DNA of 64,000 bases from Wuchereria bancrofti. Its lineage: Eukaryota; Nematoda; Chromadorea; Rhabditida; Onchocercidae. Positions 38,630 to 52,600 of this stretch are shown in pieces (position 1 is the first letter of the stretch; each line of letters starts with the position of its first letter). The position numbers and the translations under genes are program-made. The notes under the pieces were generated by a model that was given only the letters and a program-made list of their open reading frames with translations, did not search any database and was not told the origin of the DNA. Location: positions 18,146,561 through 18,210,560 of the forward strand of contig SSBO01000012.1 in assembly GCA_005281725.1 (NCBI GenBank). Reading direction: 5' to 3'.

Positions 38630-40424
38630 TTCGCTTTTCTGTGTATGACCTTTTGCAATAGTCACAGAAGTACGAAAACATTACCTATTGAAAATACGAT
38701 TGCTGCAGGCCATACTGAAAATTTGCATATATGCTTATTCTAATACTGTTATTCGCTAACTTACAAGGTTTGTTATCAATTTTAATTATTCTGAAACTCT
38801 GAAACCTTCTAAGTACAATTTTGATTGAATCAGATGCATTTCATCATAAGCTAAATTTTTGAGATTATATTTTGTTTATGAGATTACATTTTGTTTTATA
38901 TCTTTCAAACTTCTCGTTCCCAAAATTCTCTTCTCAATTATTTTCTCAACAACTTATAATTTCCACAACTCGTTGAACTGAAATAAAAGATATATCTGAT
39001 AAGAGTCTGCCAAATGGATGTGATAGGCCTGACTATTCTCAATTTGCGAAAGAATTTTATTCATATATTTTGCTGGCTGAAGATAAATTGATAAGTGATA
39101 CAGTAATTTTAATTTTACAAGAATCGAATAGATTTTAAACAGGTATATGAAAAAGGCCTGAACGGTTTCTGGCCAGACGGTTTAGAAGTAAAAGTATATG
39201 ACTGTTCGAAATTATTGTATATGTAACAGTTCTTGAATTTCATTTAAAAATAGTCAAATTCTAGAAAATAATACATCTGCTTAACTTGTTGATTCTAAAC
39301 TTCAGTAGCAACCATAATTGCTTAATGTGAAATTCTTCACTTAAGCTTACTAGTCGCTTTTCATTTCCTTACCCAAAGTGTTCAAGATCGTCAAAACTTT
39401 TAACGACATGTGAAGATTGCTGTTGAAACATGCTATGGTAGCAAATTCTGATTAGTTTTTATTTACTGAAGTTTCATGAATAAAAAGCTTGTATTCAGAA
39501 ATTAGCCTAACGGTCATTTTCCCTGGGTGACATCTGGCTATCTGCACTATCATTTGTCATAACGTGTTTATAGACTCTATTCGACAGATTCGACCTTCTA
39601 TTCTAATTGCGATTATAAATTACAGCTTTGTTCTTTTTCATGCTTCCCTAAAACAAATAAATATTCGTCAGTGCGAATGATACTGGCAAAGATGACAATT
39701 ATTTGATCTCATTCATCGCTAATCAATGCTTCTTAGCAGATGTCACCGAAGTTGCCGACCATTTTTTCTATTTCAATTGTTCAATATTTTACCAATAATT
39801 GTTTGCGTAGAAGAGATGAAGAGAAAGTCTTTGTCTGTCTGGATATATTTGTGGTAAATTGGTGTAAATGGATTTAATTTTTAATTCTTTTATAATTACT
39901 GATTCATTCCAGCAATTTGTTGTGCTTTTCGACAGGGAATTTTTAGAGTCTGGCTGTTAGCGCGTCTTTTCAATGTAAAAGTGTTAAAGCATTAAAAATT
40001 AATTTATTCAGTTAACAAATTCATTCATTTTATAAAAAATTTCATTTTTTTGAGCTTCTTTTCTGTTTCTATAATTATATACTGGCTACTACTTTTTTAT
40101 GTGCTCATTCGATCTTTTCTTTTTTCCCCGCTAATCTCATCCGATGTCCATCTTTGTCGACATTATCAGCTATCTAATCATGAAATTTGCCAATCTTAGC
40201 GAAGAAAAGCAAAACATTATTTGTTAAACAATCATATGTTTGTTATATCTCAGTTATAAAATATCAATACATATAATTCTATCTGTCAAATTCGAATTTT
40301 TATTACAAATGAAAAAGTACCATTCTATAATTCGTTATGTTTTAAGATCATTCGATTAAGATAAAATTCAATAAAAACATTGACTTTAAGTTCAAATATA
40401 TACATATGCAAGTTCATTAAGAAA

Positions 40425-40482
40425 AAATGAAAATGAAATGAAAATTAAAAATGGAATGAAATGGAAATGAAATGAAAATTGT
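40425..40482. repeat. AATGAAATGAA-type simple repeat
   Basis: Repeated GAAATGAAAATGAAATG motifs with small changes over about 58 bases. No coding role. Confidence 0.75.
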
Positions 40483-43400
40483 TAACAAATTAGTATCACA
40501 GAGAACATTTATTGGTTTTGCACAGATTCTAAGAATTTGTAGTCAGAAATGAAATGCAAAGTTTTGTGGGATGTAAGTTATTATTGATAAACTCATAGTG
40601 TAAAGTGTGTTTTTTCGCTGTTATCGTAAAACTTAGCGATCCAACCAAAGTTATTCATTTTATTCTTTGTTTTCTTACTTTATCCTTTAAAAGTGTATTC
40701 TTTTGGTAAGTTTATGTTTTCTCAACGAAACTTGAGGCAAGTTAAGTGATGCTTACAACATTCAAATAAAGTATAGCTGTTGGTGAGTAATGTATGCAAA
40801 CAAATAGTTGACTTTAGTTTATTCCGTCAGTAACCTCTTGAGAATTTAGCCAGTGAACACTTATCATCCTCATCTCATTATTTTCGTTTTACTATTCGTG
40901 AAACAGAAAAGTATGACACTGTGTACTTATCTTTGAAGCGATAAATAAGGATATGTAGAGCTCAATAACTTTGAATATCAGAATTAAATTACATTCATTC
41001 ATTCAAAGCAATTAAAGCTTGAAATGTGTGAAAATTTGTGGGATCTCAAGAACTTTCAAAAAGACGAACTTCTACACAGTGGAAATGTTACTTTCTATTT
41101 TCCGTTTTAGCAATTAGCTGTTAGCATAATTATTAATGAGTGATTGAAATATACTGAAAATAGTGTTTTAGACTAATTTGAGATTGAAATCAACGAATAA
41201 CTTTCGCTTGCTGTGCTCTATTTGTCATTGGAGAAGCTATTATTTATTGAAGTAAAAGAACTCATTATCATCTTTTATAAACTTCAGTCAATAAATGTGG
41301 TTCCATGTTCAGTCTGATGAGTTCCATGTTAAATCGTTCGACACGCAAACAGAAGTGCCAATTTCAGTCTGAATCTTATTACTATAAGATTGCATGAGGA
41401 GGAGTAAGACAAGTGATTCAGCTCTGACATCGCGGATAGCTACTGATAAGGAAGACAGATAGATTTCAGTCAGATATGGTATATCTGGAATACCGCCATC
41501 GATATTCCCGCTATTTCGATAGTTGGAGTAGCATTGATGGTAGCTTTTTTTGTAAGACAGTAACAACGCTTGCAAGCAAAACATTTTTAAATTCCATCTA
41601 AGTTACGCATCTAAATTGCTCACTATTTACTGATAAAATTTTATTTTTCACTGTCCCTTTACTTCGAAAATTCCAACATTTCATTGTGTCTTATTCATCA
41701 TGTGTAGATAAGCATATGTAGTTTGGGCAGTGCACTTTAATCCGGATAATGGGTACTGTCGAACAATACTGGCAACTATTACCTGATATCGGCAATACGA
41801 AAATTGGCAATTACCTACACAGGACTATTAATCTGTCGTTTAACAACGAATGAACTGACGAGCTTTGTTCATGTCCTATATCTACTCATTTATTGTGTAA
41901 AACCGTCTATTAATATCTATGCATGAAATAGTTTTCGATTACACACCCAGTCGTCTCTTATCTTCTTTTATCAGAAATCATGAAATTTCAAATTGAACAA
42001 ATAAACGATGCCTTTACTTCATCGCTGATGAAAAATGAAGTAATTGTTACTTAAAGTTTTGATCACAAACAACTGCTGAAATGTTTATCATATATTTCCC
42101 TTTTTCCTTGGCTTTTCTCCATATTGAAGTGTATATTCATAAACTGATTCTGTCTGTAAACAAAAGCGCCTTTTGACTTGCTGCTGTTTACACATCTTAT
42201 TATACACTTTTATTTCTGATCGTTAATTAATCCTTCATTTGCTCGCAATTCAGAATAAATTTACTTCTTCTCTCTTTCGTAAGAGAGGGAAATGGAACGA
42301 ATCAGCCGTTTAAACCAGGTCTGAAATAAAATTCCGTTTGCTTTTTTTTTCCTAGATTATTGAGAAGTGGAAATGTCCATTTAGAAGTTGTATACTAATA
42401 GATTGGGGTTATACCATAGAGTAAAGGGATGCGACAAGAAATCATAAAAAAATTATGCGATTTTAACGAATAACTGAAGCAAATGGGCTGATGGATAATA
42501 AAGTTAAGTAAACAACAAGCAACAGCGAAACATTAACAGTACCGAGAGTTCCTATCAAATCATTTACGGTTACTTCAACTTCAACTTCGCAATCTGTACC
42601 TTTCACTTCTTCGAATACTATTCGATGGATCGATTGCTTTCTTGGATTAATTTCTTGAATTCAATCTCGATTTTTCTTGCTAAAATAGTTCTGCTATTCT
42701 GCATTGATTGACCACAACGCTCTTTTTTGTTGAAACTCTTTTTTCTCCTTCAATTCCCACTACGACAAACAAAACGCTTCTCACCTTACGATGGAAGTTG
42801 AAAAAATGACATTGGACATTTGATCCTTATAACTATTTGCATTCAATCGTAATAATTCTCGAAATTTTTCATTGTTGTAGAAAAATCTTTCCTACATATT
42901 ATTGACAGTACTACTAAACTACACCCAAACAAAGGACAGACAGAGAAGAGGAAATCTAGAAAAAGATTACAACAGAATTTGTCTTTCGTTTCTTGGCGTC
43001 TAATTATCTGACAGAATTGCGTTAATCAATGAAAGGATAAATTAAACTAAATTGTGTTAATAAATATCGCTGTGCTGATCTAGTGAGATTAAGATGTAGC
43101 AAACGAAGAAGGGGGATTTCTTGTGAAATAAATAGTTCGCAGTTCTTTTGCTAAAAATGAAAGTATACATTGCGACAAAGTTAAGTGATAGTGATACTAA
43201 AGAGCAGGTCATGATCGGACCTAGTCAGGCAATCTTTATTATCACAGCTGTGCAGAATTGGTATAGTGGAACTACTTTTGGAACGATTGAATGATTTCTC
43301 AGAATTGATGATGATTACAGCATATTAAAATATTTGGCACAGTTTTATTTGGCTCAACCGAATTGCATGTAAAAAAGATTTGCTTAAAATAAACTGTAAA

Positions 43401-43697
43401 AGTAAATTTTTATATTATATTTGATGGGAAATCAGTTATACAAATATCATTGTATAAATTCAAGGATAATTTTGAAATTGAAACGTAAAGTATTTTCTGA
43501 GAAATGAACCATTTTGTGAGGATGACAGATTTCTCGTATTTCAACTATCAAATTGTTGGATTCAAGTAATTTATTACAAGTAGGATAATGTCAGCTTCAT
43601 TATTCTCTTCATTAAAAGAGTTACTGCTAATTAATTTTGAGACGCTTTCAATTTTATTATTTTCTATTATCTATTAATTTTTTCATTTTCTATTAAG

Positions 43698-46600
43698 ACT
43701 AAAAGGATTAAATTGATAAAACGATGGTTGATAACAATTGTATTTTTAGGCTTCCTTACACTACGACATTGTGAAAGTAATGTATGTTTAAATGGTGGAA
43801 CATGTAAAGTAAACGATCAAGACCGCACTTTCCAGTGCCTTTGTCCAGTTGGTTTCGAAGGATTGTTGTGCGAATCGGAAAAAGTTTGTTCTTTGAAATG
43901 TCACAACAATGAAGTATGCATCTTTACTGATGTCGGAAAGCCAAAGTGTAATTGCTCAGAAGGTATTTGACCTTTTTTAATTTATCAGTTTGTTCCTTGA
44001 AAATTTGTAATACTTAAAACAAATCATGCACTGATACACGCAGATTTTTTCATGTGCTTTAATATATGGCTTTAATTATGTGTAATTATTATCATTATTA
44101 AAACAAATGTACCAATGCCTGCGTGATTAACTTGGCTACTTAACTAATTGTGAGATAAACTAAGTGGTCAAGTTAACGACTTTTATTTATTGTTATAACC
44201 TTATTTGTACTGACTTAGTACAACTTATACTTAAATAAGAACTTAATATAATTTACATAACTAAAATTGTAAAGTTTTCCCATAATAAGGTAATAAGGCG
44301 GCACTGCTGTCCACTGAGCTCGTAAAATTGCCACTTTGCAGCCCATATTTTTCAATAACCTGATTTCATTTGTCACCAGTTCTTTTTATCAGAGGATCTT
44401 TCAGTGCTGCAAAGATAAGTGTCACTGACATCATCCCAAAATTAGCCTAAGTTAGGGGAAACTCTGGCACGAAATATATTATTACAATGATTAACGAATT
44501 AAAAGGGAGAGGAAAAGGGAAATAATGGTAGAAGTTGCAGAATTTTCGGGAGAATTATGTGAAGTGGGCTCAATTGACTGTCAAGTTCAAGGCTGTTCAA
44601 CTGGTGAAAGGTATACTTCACTGCTAACTTAATTTAAGTAGAAATTACAGCTAATTGGACTTACTAATTTAATTAATATACCAGTATTCACTATGATTTT
44701 GACTTATGTTAATGGCAATAGTACATAAATAGTGGAATTTAATTTGAACCTAAAATTTTCCAATTTGTAGATGTATGCTTGTCGAAGGAGGCAGATGGCG
44801 TTGTATGCATGATGCATGCATTCCAAACCCATGTCAACACAATGCATCATGCACATTAGTGAAAGTAAGTGAGAGGTTTCAATTTGTATAAGTTTAACTG
44901 TGGTTGCAATTACAAATAATGTGTGCAGTTGGCTTGAAACAAATTAAACTGAAAATAATGTTTATTATTACCAGCGATTATTTAGCTCATTTTCCTGTCT
45001 TGTGACATCATTAAGTTAGATTACTTTCAGGACACATTCAAGTGTGCTTGCACAAGTGGATTTGAGGGTACTTTATGTGAAAACGATATCGATGAATGTA
45101 TGACCACACCTTGTAAAAACGATGCTGTCTGTGTGAATAGTCTTGGGTCATTTATATGCCTCTGTAAAGATGGCTTTCGAGGTCAATCTTATTTTCATTT
45201 TCTGAGTCTTTGCATCTAAAATTCAGGAGCTGCAATGAGATTGTGAAATTTGTCATTGTTCAGGAAGATAATTATAGATTAATCTTCTGGAGCTCCTTGA
45301 GAAACTTTAAAATATACCAGCATCAATTTCCTTTGCTTATTGACGTCCTTTTTCCAGACATTATACTTCCTTTTCACACATATCGCTTTCTTCACTGCTT
45401 TAATAGAATTTAAAATGAATTCGTAATGTCGTGAAAAAAATTCGTAAAAAAAAGCAACAATGAAGTACTTGTTTTAATTGTATTTTTAGGTACTGTATGC
45501 GAAGAGAGTACGTTGTGTGATCCTAATCCATGCTTCAATAATGGAATTTGTAGTATTGTCGATGGCTTATACCACTGTAACTGTCAACCTGGCTTTACTT
45601 CTGACCGATGTCAAGTAATGCTTATTTAATTAATTATAGCCTGGAGACTAAATAGTGTGCTGGGACAAAGAGGAATTTGCTAATTTTAATTTATTGAGTG
45701 GTGAAACACATCATTTGTTTTCTTCCTTTAAGTTTTTTCATAACTTAAATAGAGAATTGTCCGATATATGAGGTGAGAATGACTTTTCAATATTAATAAA
45801 AACATTTTGTCATTTTTCTAATCACATCATTCTAGTTCATTCATGTGGAACCATACTATTTCTCTTAAAAGGAATTAATCGAAAGGTGAAAAAAGAAATA
45901 AAAACGAAAATAAAAAATGTGTTGAATAAATTATTGTCATTTAATGTCATTAATTTCTTTCAAAGCGTTTTAGAAATAAAATTTGCAGGAACAAATTGAG
46001 GAAGAATGTAATTGTAAAAGTGATAAACAAATTTGTATTAATGGAATATGCAAATGTCCTGATGGTTTTATGGTAAGGATATTGAAAAAATTTTTTAAAC
46101 AGCAAAATTTGAGAAAATGCTTGAAGAAGAAAGAATCACAAGTTTTACTGAAATTATGACTGTATTTTGACTTCTGCCCATTTACAGTATTACAAACTGC
46201 AGGGCAAAGATTGTGATCAGCCACTGTCATGGTCATGTATAAGAAATGAAAGCTGTGAGAACGGCGGTACTTGCCTTGAAGCGACTGGTGGTTGCTTATG
46301 TCCACCTGCTTTCACAGGTATACGCTGTGAACACACGCTTGAGTGCATCGTTGATAGGTATCCTCTTAATTTTTTTTATTTTTACAATTGCATTGATACG
46401 GTAAAACAGACATCTATTAACTTCCAACAAAGTTTGTAACTAATGGAAAGTCTCTTTTTTGATTTGAATTAAAATAGGACTGTTTGACTTTTTACTGAAA
46501 TTGTAACTATATTTGTATCTATTGATTGTTCTATTCATTTTTCCGAATTTCAGCAATCCTTGCATACACGGCAATTGTATATGGTCTGCAAATGGAGCTA

Positions 46601-49600
46601 CCTGTAATTGTGAAAATGGTTTTGAAGGAAAATATTGTGAGAGGAATTCTCCGGAATTCGACCCATGCTTACGAAGGGATTGTAATTCCGGTGTCTCTCT
46701 TTTTGATCTGAAATTCATCTCTTCACTAGTGTTTTTTTTAAGCGGAGGTTTCCTTCGTCCGTAGAGATTAAGTTTGTTTTAAAGGTGGTCTGATTCAAGA
46801 TTATTCCACAAGCTGAAGAAATGAATCAGTTAAAATTGTTATTTGTTAACAGATTATGTCTCTTATTTTTAGAATTTGTAAGTATTCTTACCATCAGGTC
46901 AGTGCGTAGTTAAGGGAGGTTCAGCAGTTTGTATTTGTCCGGAAGAGAATTCAGGCGAATTCTGTGAAAATACAGATATTTGTAAAACAATGCCATGCTT
47001 GAACGGAGGCAAATGCTTCACTAATTTTACAAGTAAGTTACAAAAGTTTGATTTATTGTTCCATAAAACTTACTTCTTACTCTAATTCTTGTGTTATTTC
47101 ATAACCTCTCTCCCAAATCGATGTTGACGTTTTCGCGCTTTATTCGACGGTTTAAATTTGTTGAATTAATTAGATAGAATACTTACATGAAATGATTATT
47201 GAAAGAAAAAGGCAACAAGTGGAAAACTTATTGCAATACTTCGATTCAGATACGTCTGGCTTCAAGTGTATTTGCGATGAGCGCTTCAGCGGTACACGTT
47301 GTGAATCGATAGTACAAGGAATGGAATGTGTGCCGGAATGCGTCGCAGGTGAAAGTTGTGAACAAAGAAATGGTACTTTTGTCTGCATTAAAGTAAGAGA
47401 TTTGTTCATCATCAGAGTAACAGACTTAAAACAAAGCAGTCGGTGTTGTGGTGATTTCTTTTTTAAGAAATTCTCTTCAAAAATATATATTTCAGACTCA
47501 AATATCTTGTGATGACTGTGTGCATTCCTTTCGATGTATTGAAAATGGTAAATATGCAGTATGCGTTTGTGACACCTCTTGGACAGGACCCAAGTGTGAT
47601 CAGCAAATTGAGGTTGATTAATTCCTCTCAGTTTACAGAGCAAGTTGCATTAGGAACGATGTTACGGAATGATAGGATGATTAGATCTTCCAGGTGATCA
47701 GTAAGGAGGACTTGCTTGCTAACGCATTATCAAAATTGCATTGAGCAAAAATATTAACTAACTCATAGTAATATCCAGCAAAGAATAATATTAAAGATGT
47801 ATCGATCGCTCTCGACCATTCATTGATATTGTTTATAGGAATGCCAAAATTTATTCTGCACCCAACATCAGATATGTCGAAATGAGGCTACTAGTGCTGG
47901 GACAATAACTTCCTGTGGATGTGCCCCAGGTCTAATTGGAACAAATTGCACTATAAATACTGCTGTGACATTTCACAATACTTCATTCTTTCTCTATCAA
48001 TCACCAAATAGCATTATTGGGTATGCTTTCTTCTTTTTTGTTATCTTACCTTATCATATTTTTGCACCAATCTGAATAAGAAACATATCTATTCAGTCTG
48101 TTTATCTCTTTATATTTTGTACACATCTCACATCTCAACTTTATCTTTTTAATGTATAATCGCCCTAAATTTTTTATTTGCATCTAAGCGATCAGCTTTC
48201 AACTTCGTTTTCTAAGATTCAAACATATTTAAGTTAACGATAAATTTACAAAAAGTGAAAAAAAACTCCTTCCTCTCACCAGTTTTTTTTTGCTTTTTTA
48301 GGTTACAACAATCCGATTATACATTAAAAGTCACATTTCGAACAACTGTAGATGATACTCATATATTATCAACAGAAGATATCTTAAGTCAAATACAATT
48401 CGCTTTAAACGTGCGACGCGGTTATTTATATGGCAACTTCACCGGTTTTGTTTACCGAAAATTGTTGCCATTTACTGTAAATGACGATCATTGGTACACT
48501 ATACTGTTCAGTAATACTAATAAGGTTTGAAATTATCTTTGAGATTTTTAATTGGTTTTCTGAAACCACCTAATCAACTAGCACTTCAGATACTAGTGCC
48601 AGTATATGTGGAAATTGGTTATAAACTAAACTTAATTAGCACTCAGACTATTTAGTCTACCAATTTATAAATTTTCAATGGTTTAAGCTGCCCCATGCCC
48701 TATTATCATCCTCAGAGTTTTACATATCGCACTGTAAAAGTTGCATTCTATTGATTGTTTGCTTAGAGATACTATTGTTTATATTGAAAAGTACTCAGAA
48801 CAAGGTTTCGGGAAAAAACTTTAACAAATTAATTATTAAGTTCAGATTAAAGAAGTGCTCCATATTATCAGATAATTTAGGAATATACCAGACGAACATG
48901 ATTTGTTTTCGTAAGTTTCTCTCATCAAGTACACCAATTATTGAAATTATAATTTTTTCGCACTTTCATTCGCAGACTGTTTCGCTAGAAATACGCGAAG
49001 GAGATTTTGTCTTATCGCGTCTAAAAATGAAGGAACGCAGAAATATGGGCATCTATTGGACACGAATAGGCAAGGGTCGCGCAGATGGTTTCAGGGGTTG
49101 TGTTCGTGATTTATTTATCAATGGAGAATTCACTGATATGCTCAAATCAGCGTAAGTACTACAAATATCAAAATTCAAGAAACAGTTTTTTAGCCGTTGT
49201 AGATCATAAATCAGTAAGCCTCATACTTGTTGCATAAGCGTTAAATGAAAGAATTAAAATAATAAGGTGGTAGAGGTCGCAGGAATTTTCAAGTACATTT
49301 CATATAATGAATTATTAGCTACTCTAGGAGATATTGGAAAAGAAAATCAAAACTTAACAATTACTGGAATTCCCAGAGTTACTCATTTCAGTAATGTATT
49401 CGGAGTCATAGAAGGATGTCAACATTCCAAATTATGTTCTCCTAATCCATGCCAAAATGATGGTACTTGTATCGATCAATGGGATGAATTTCGTTGTGAA
49501 TGTAAAAAACCATTCTTGCCACCATATTGTATACAACAAACAGATGAAGTGACTTTTGGACATCATAATTTAAAGTCCAGATTGGAATTAGATATAGAAC

Positions 49601-52600
49601 AGAATCTGGAGGACATTAAACTAGATACAGATATTGATTTCTTGATGAGAACGAACAAACCTAATGGAACATTGTTGTATCTCGGTGAGAAGGTATGTTA
49701 CATATGCCAGACTAATATTCCATGAACATGAGATTTTATAACTTTTATGGCTTTTATCCTCTAATATTTGAAAGATTTAACCGAAGTATGAGAGACAAAA
49801 AGCAAGAACTATTTGTTTTAACAGAGAGGCATTATGGTTAAGATGTTGAAAATACTGCAATTGTCGACATGATGGAAAGATTTCTGAGCAGGTTTTATTC
49901 AGAGTGATGAAGATATTGGAACCTTCATAGCACTGCAAATTCTCAACGGTTCCTTGAATATACGAACGCGATTGGGAGGCAAGAAAGTATTTTCAAGAAA
50001 TATATCAGATAAAATCGATGACAATAAAGTGCATTTAATAAGCTTGGTGAGAGATCGGAATAATTTCACTGTAAGTTCTCATCTTTATTTCTGGTTTTTC
50101 GTATTTACTTAAAAATTACGTCATCTTTTTTTTCTCATCTTTGTAAAGTTCGATAGGTATGTGCATTTATGGTTTAAGGATAGAATAGTTGTCTAGTTGG
50201 ATTATTCCAGTAAAAGTTCGTCATATTCACAAACTGAGAAAAGAGGATCAGCTTATGGAATGAATATTGATTTTATTTTACTACTTTTTCTGAATACCAT
50301 TTACCACAGATCACAATAGATGATGGTGTGACAAGTACAAAATTCGACATTGAAAATCGTTTTGATCATCCTTTGCTAGCAGATACCTTGATTTTGGGCA
50401 GCAGCGAAGATTTACCTACAGATGCATTTTCAAATAATGACTACTTCAAAGGGACACTACAGGACCTACGTATCAACAACCGTGTCGTTCCTCTTACAAC
50501 ACTGCCGACTAATATCGAAGTACAGCAGTTTGGGATTGAAATCGAAAAGGATAATATCCAGCAGGTAGTTGCGCCATTTATTAATATTCAAGGACTCAAT
50601 GTAAAAACTTCTCTTACTTTTTTTTCATTTGATCGGATTGATAAAAGTGATCTTAGTATTTTCATTGGTTATTCGTTTTTTAAGAATTATTGATATAAAA
50701 TTTGTAAGTCTTTTGGGAAAAACATTTTGTCAGCATAATGTTATTTGTAATTACATAGCTGATTCAGTCATTCGCGCTGTTATTACTTCATGTTTACCTA
50801 TGTGCTTGAAATTACAAGAGCATAACTCATAAAATTACATTAAGACAGTTTCCTGTCTCAGACATTTGTTTCATCTAAATCTCATTCTGCAGGGCACAGT
50901 ATCGGATGATATTTGCACTCTTTTGAAACCATGCGTAAATGGAGAATGCTCAAACACGTTTAATGATTTTGAATGTATATGTGAGAATTCATGGATTGGG
51001 AAACGCTGCAATGAACGTGATCACTGTGCTCTTTTGAGTTGTGGCGCAAACATGACGTGCACTAATTACGACGGCGGTTATGTTTGTAAGTGCATCTGTC
51101 ATTTTATAATTTTCATATGCTGCTTGTCTTATATAATAAAACGATCAAATAAGTAAGACCATAGTGATGTGATAATTGTTAACAGGCAGTTCACCAGCAA
51201 CATTTATATCAACTTCATTCGCAAAATTTAAATTGGAAAATGGTGGTGTTACGATGGATATTTCAAAGCCCTTACAAATCAGTTTTATGTTGCGAACTCG
51301 TTCATTATCGGGTCAAATTATTTACCTAGTGAGTATTACTTTAATTTTGTAGTAATGAAATTGTTATAAAGCAATGAGTTGAAGACTGAATTTTTATGAA
51401 TATGAGAGAGCGTTTTTATTATTCATACAGTCTCGTTGTGTTGTTCATAGCTTGTAGCACATATTTCTTTTTCAGAAAACTCCAACTTCTTTCCTATCCC
51501 TCTCACTGGAAGATGGTTTACTTGTCTATGAAGCACTGATAAATGATAATATGAAAAAGCAAAGGACGAATCTGGTAGTAAATGATGGTGCAGTGCGCAG
51601 TGTTGATATCAACCAAAATGGTTTATATATCGATGGCAAGCTCAATGCTAACAATTTATCATTGCCTCTGTCAGTCAATACTTTTGATTTCAATGATAAC
51701 TTAACTTTAGTAATTGGACAACGAAATGATCAACTACCATCATTCGATGTAAGTTGAAATTGTGGGAGCTTTTTTCATCAAATTTAATTTGTTTTGACTT
51801 TTAGTAAAGTTTCCGGGAAAAAAACCAAAATCCGTCACAGAACTTTTTAATTCGTTGCATCTGATAATTGTCGAGACGTATATGTGTATATATATGTGTC
51901 TCACAAAGTAAATATACATCTGATTTTTTTGATAAGTTTTGCTTCAGGGTTGTCTGGAAAATATACAAATTGGAATAGCTCCACCGATTTCATTTTTTGT
52001 TGATAGTCGAGCTGGTAATTTATTGGAAAATACCATGCATTTCAAGCTAATGAAGCTTCGAAATATCATAGATAACCTTTGCTATGCTGACGATCTCTGC
52101 GGTTTAGTAAATCCATGCAAAAATGATGCAGTTTGTCGCGATTTATGGAATAAGCGAGTCTGCGAATGCCAACCTGGCTTTACTGGAACTTTTTGTGAGG
52201 TTGAAAATTTTCTTAAAGTCACATTACTGGATCTTTCTTACCGTAACTGGTGCTTCTTGAGTATGCCTTATGTTATATTAATTAATTTCGGGTTCGTGAT
52301 TCATAATTTCTTATAAAAGATTGCTTCTTAGAAGAGTTGTGGTATAAATAAATGTCATTTTATATTTTCCCTTTTTGCAGACAAGAATTAATAGATGTGA
52401 GAATCACATCTGTAAATTTGGCGCATGCATCAGCGGTATCGACGAATATAGGTCAATTTTAGTGTTTTAGCACTTCTTAGTTATTTGTAGTTTTTTAGAA
52501 CAAATAATTTAGGAAGAAAAAATATGGATGGTCAAATGCTGTCGTGATACCAAACAAAAATAACCTAAATTTTAAAAATTATTACTGTTTAATTATTGCT

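Larger units (their letters stand above)
35184..43697. other. 8.5-kb non-coding stretch upstream of Crumbs
   Basis: No gene could be modelled. Frames at 35606-35989, 36536-36853 and 37881-38153 lack domains and splice partners. The region holds a GC-rich patch (about 37980-38140), a DR1 element (38617-38629) and a GAAAT/AATGA-type repeat (about 40425-40482). It may be the promoter and first intron of the Crumbs gene, whose initiating exon is not yet placed. One candidate is ATG 43157 with donor GAGCAG|GTCATG at 43207/43208, which would be in phase with the exon at 43698. Confidence 0.5.

Noticed and set aside
47170..47643. 157-codon minus-strand frame inside the Crumbs gene
   Set aside because: Antisense shadow of EGF-coding exons 47250-47392 and 47496-47612.
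49267..49376. Upstream part of the frame before Crumbs exon 49377 as coding
   Set aside because: Only the TTCCCAG acceptor at 49376 restores phase with exon 48976-49151; the upstream part is intron that happens to be open.
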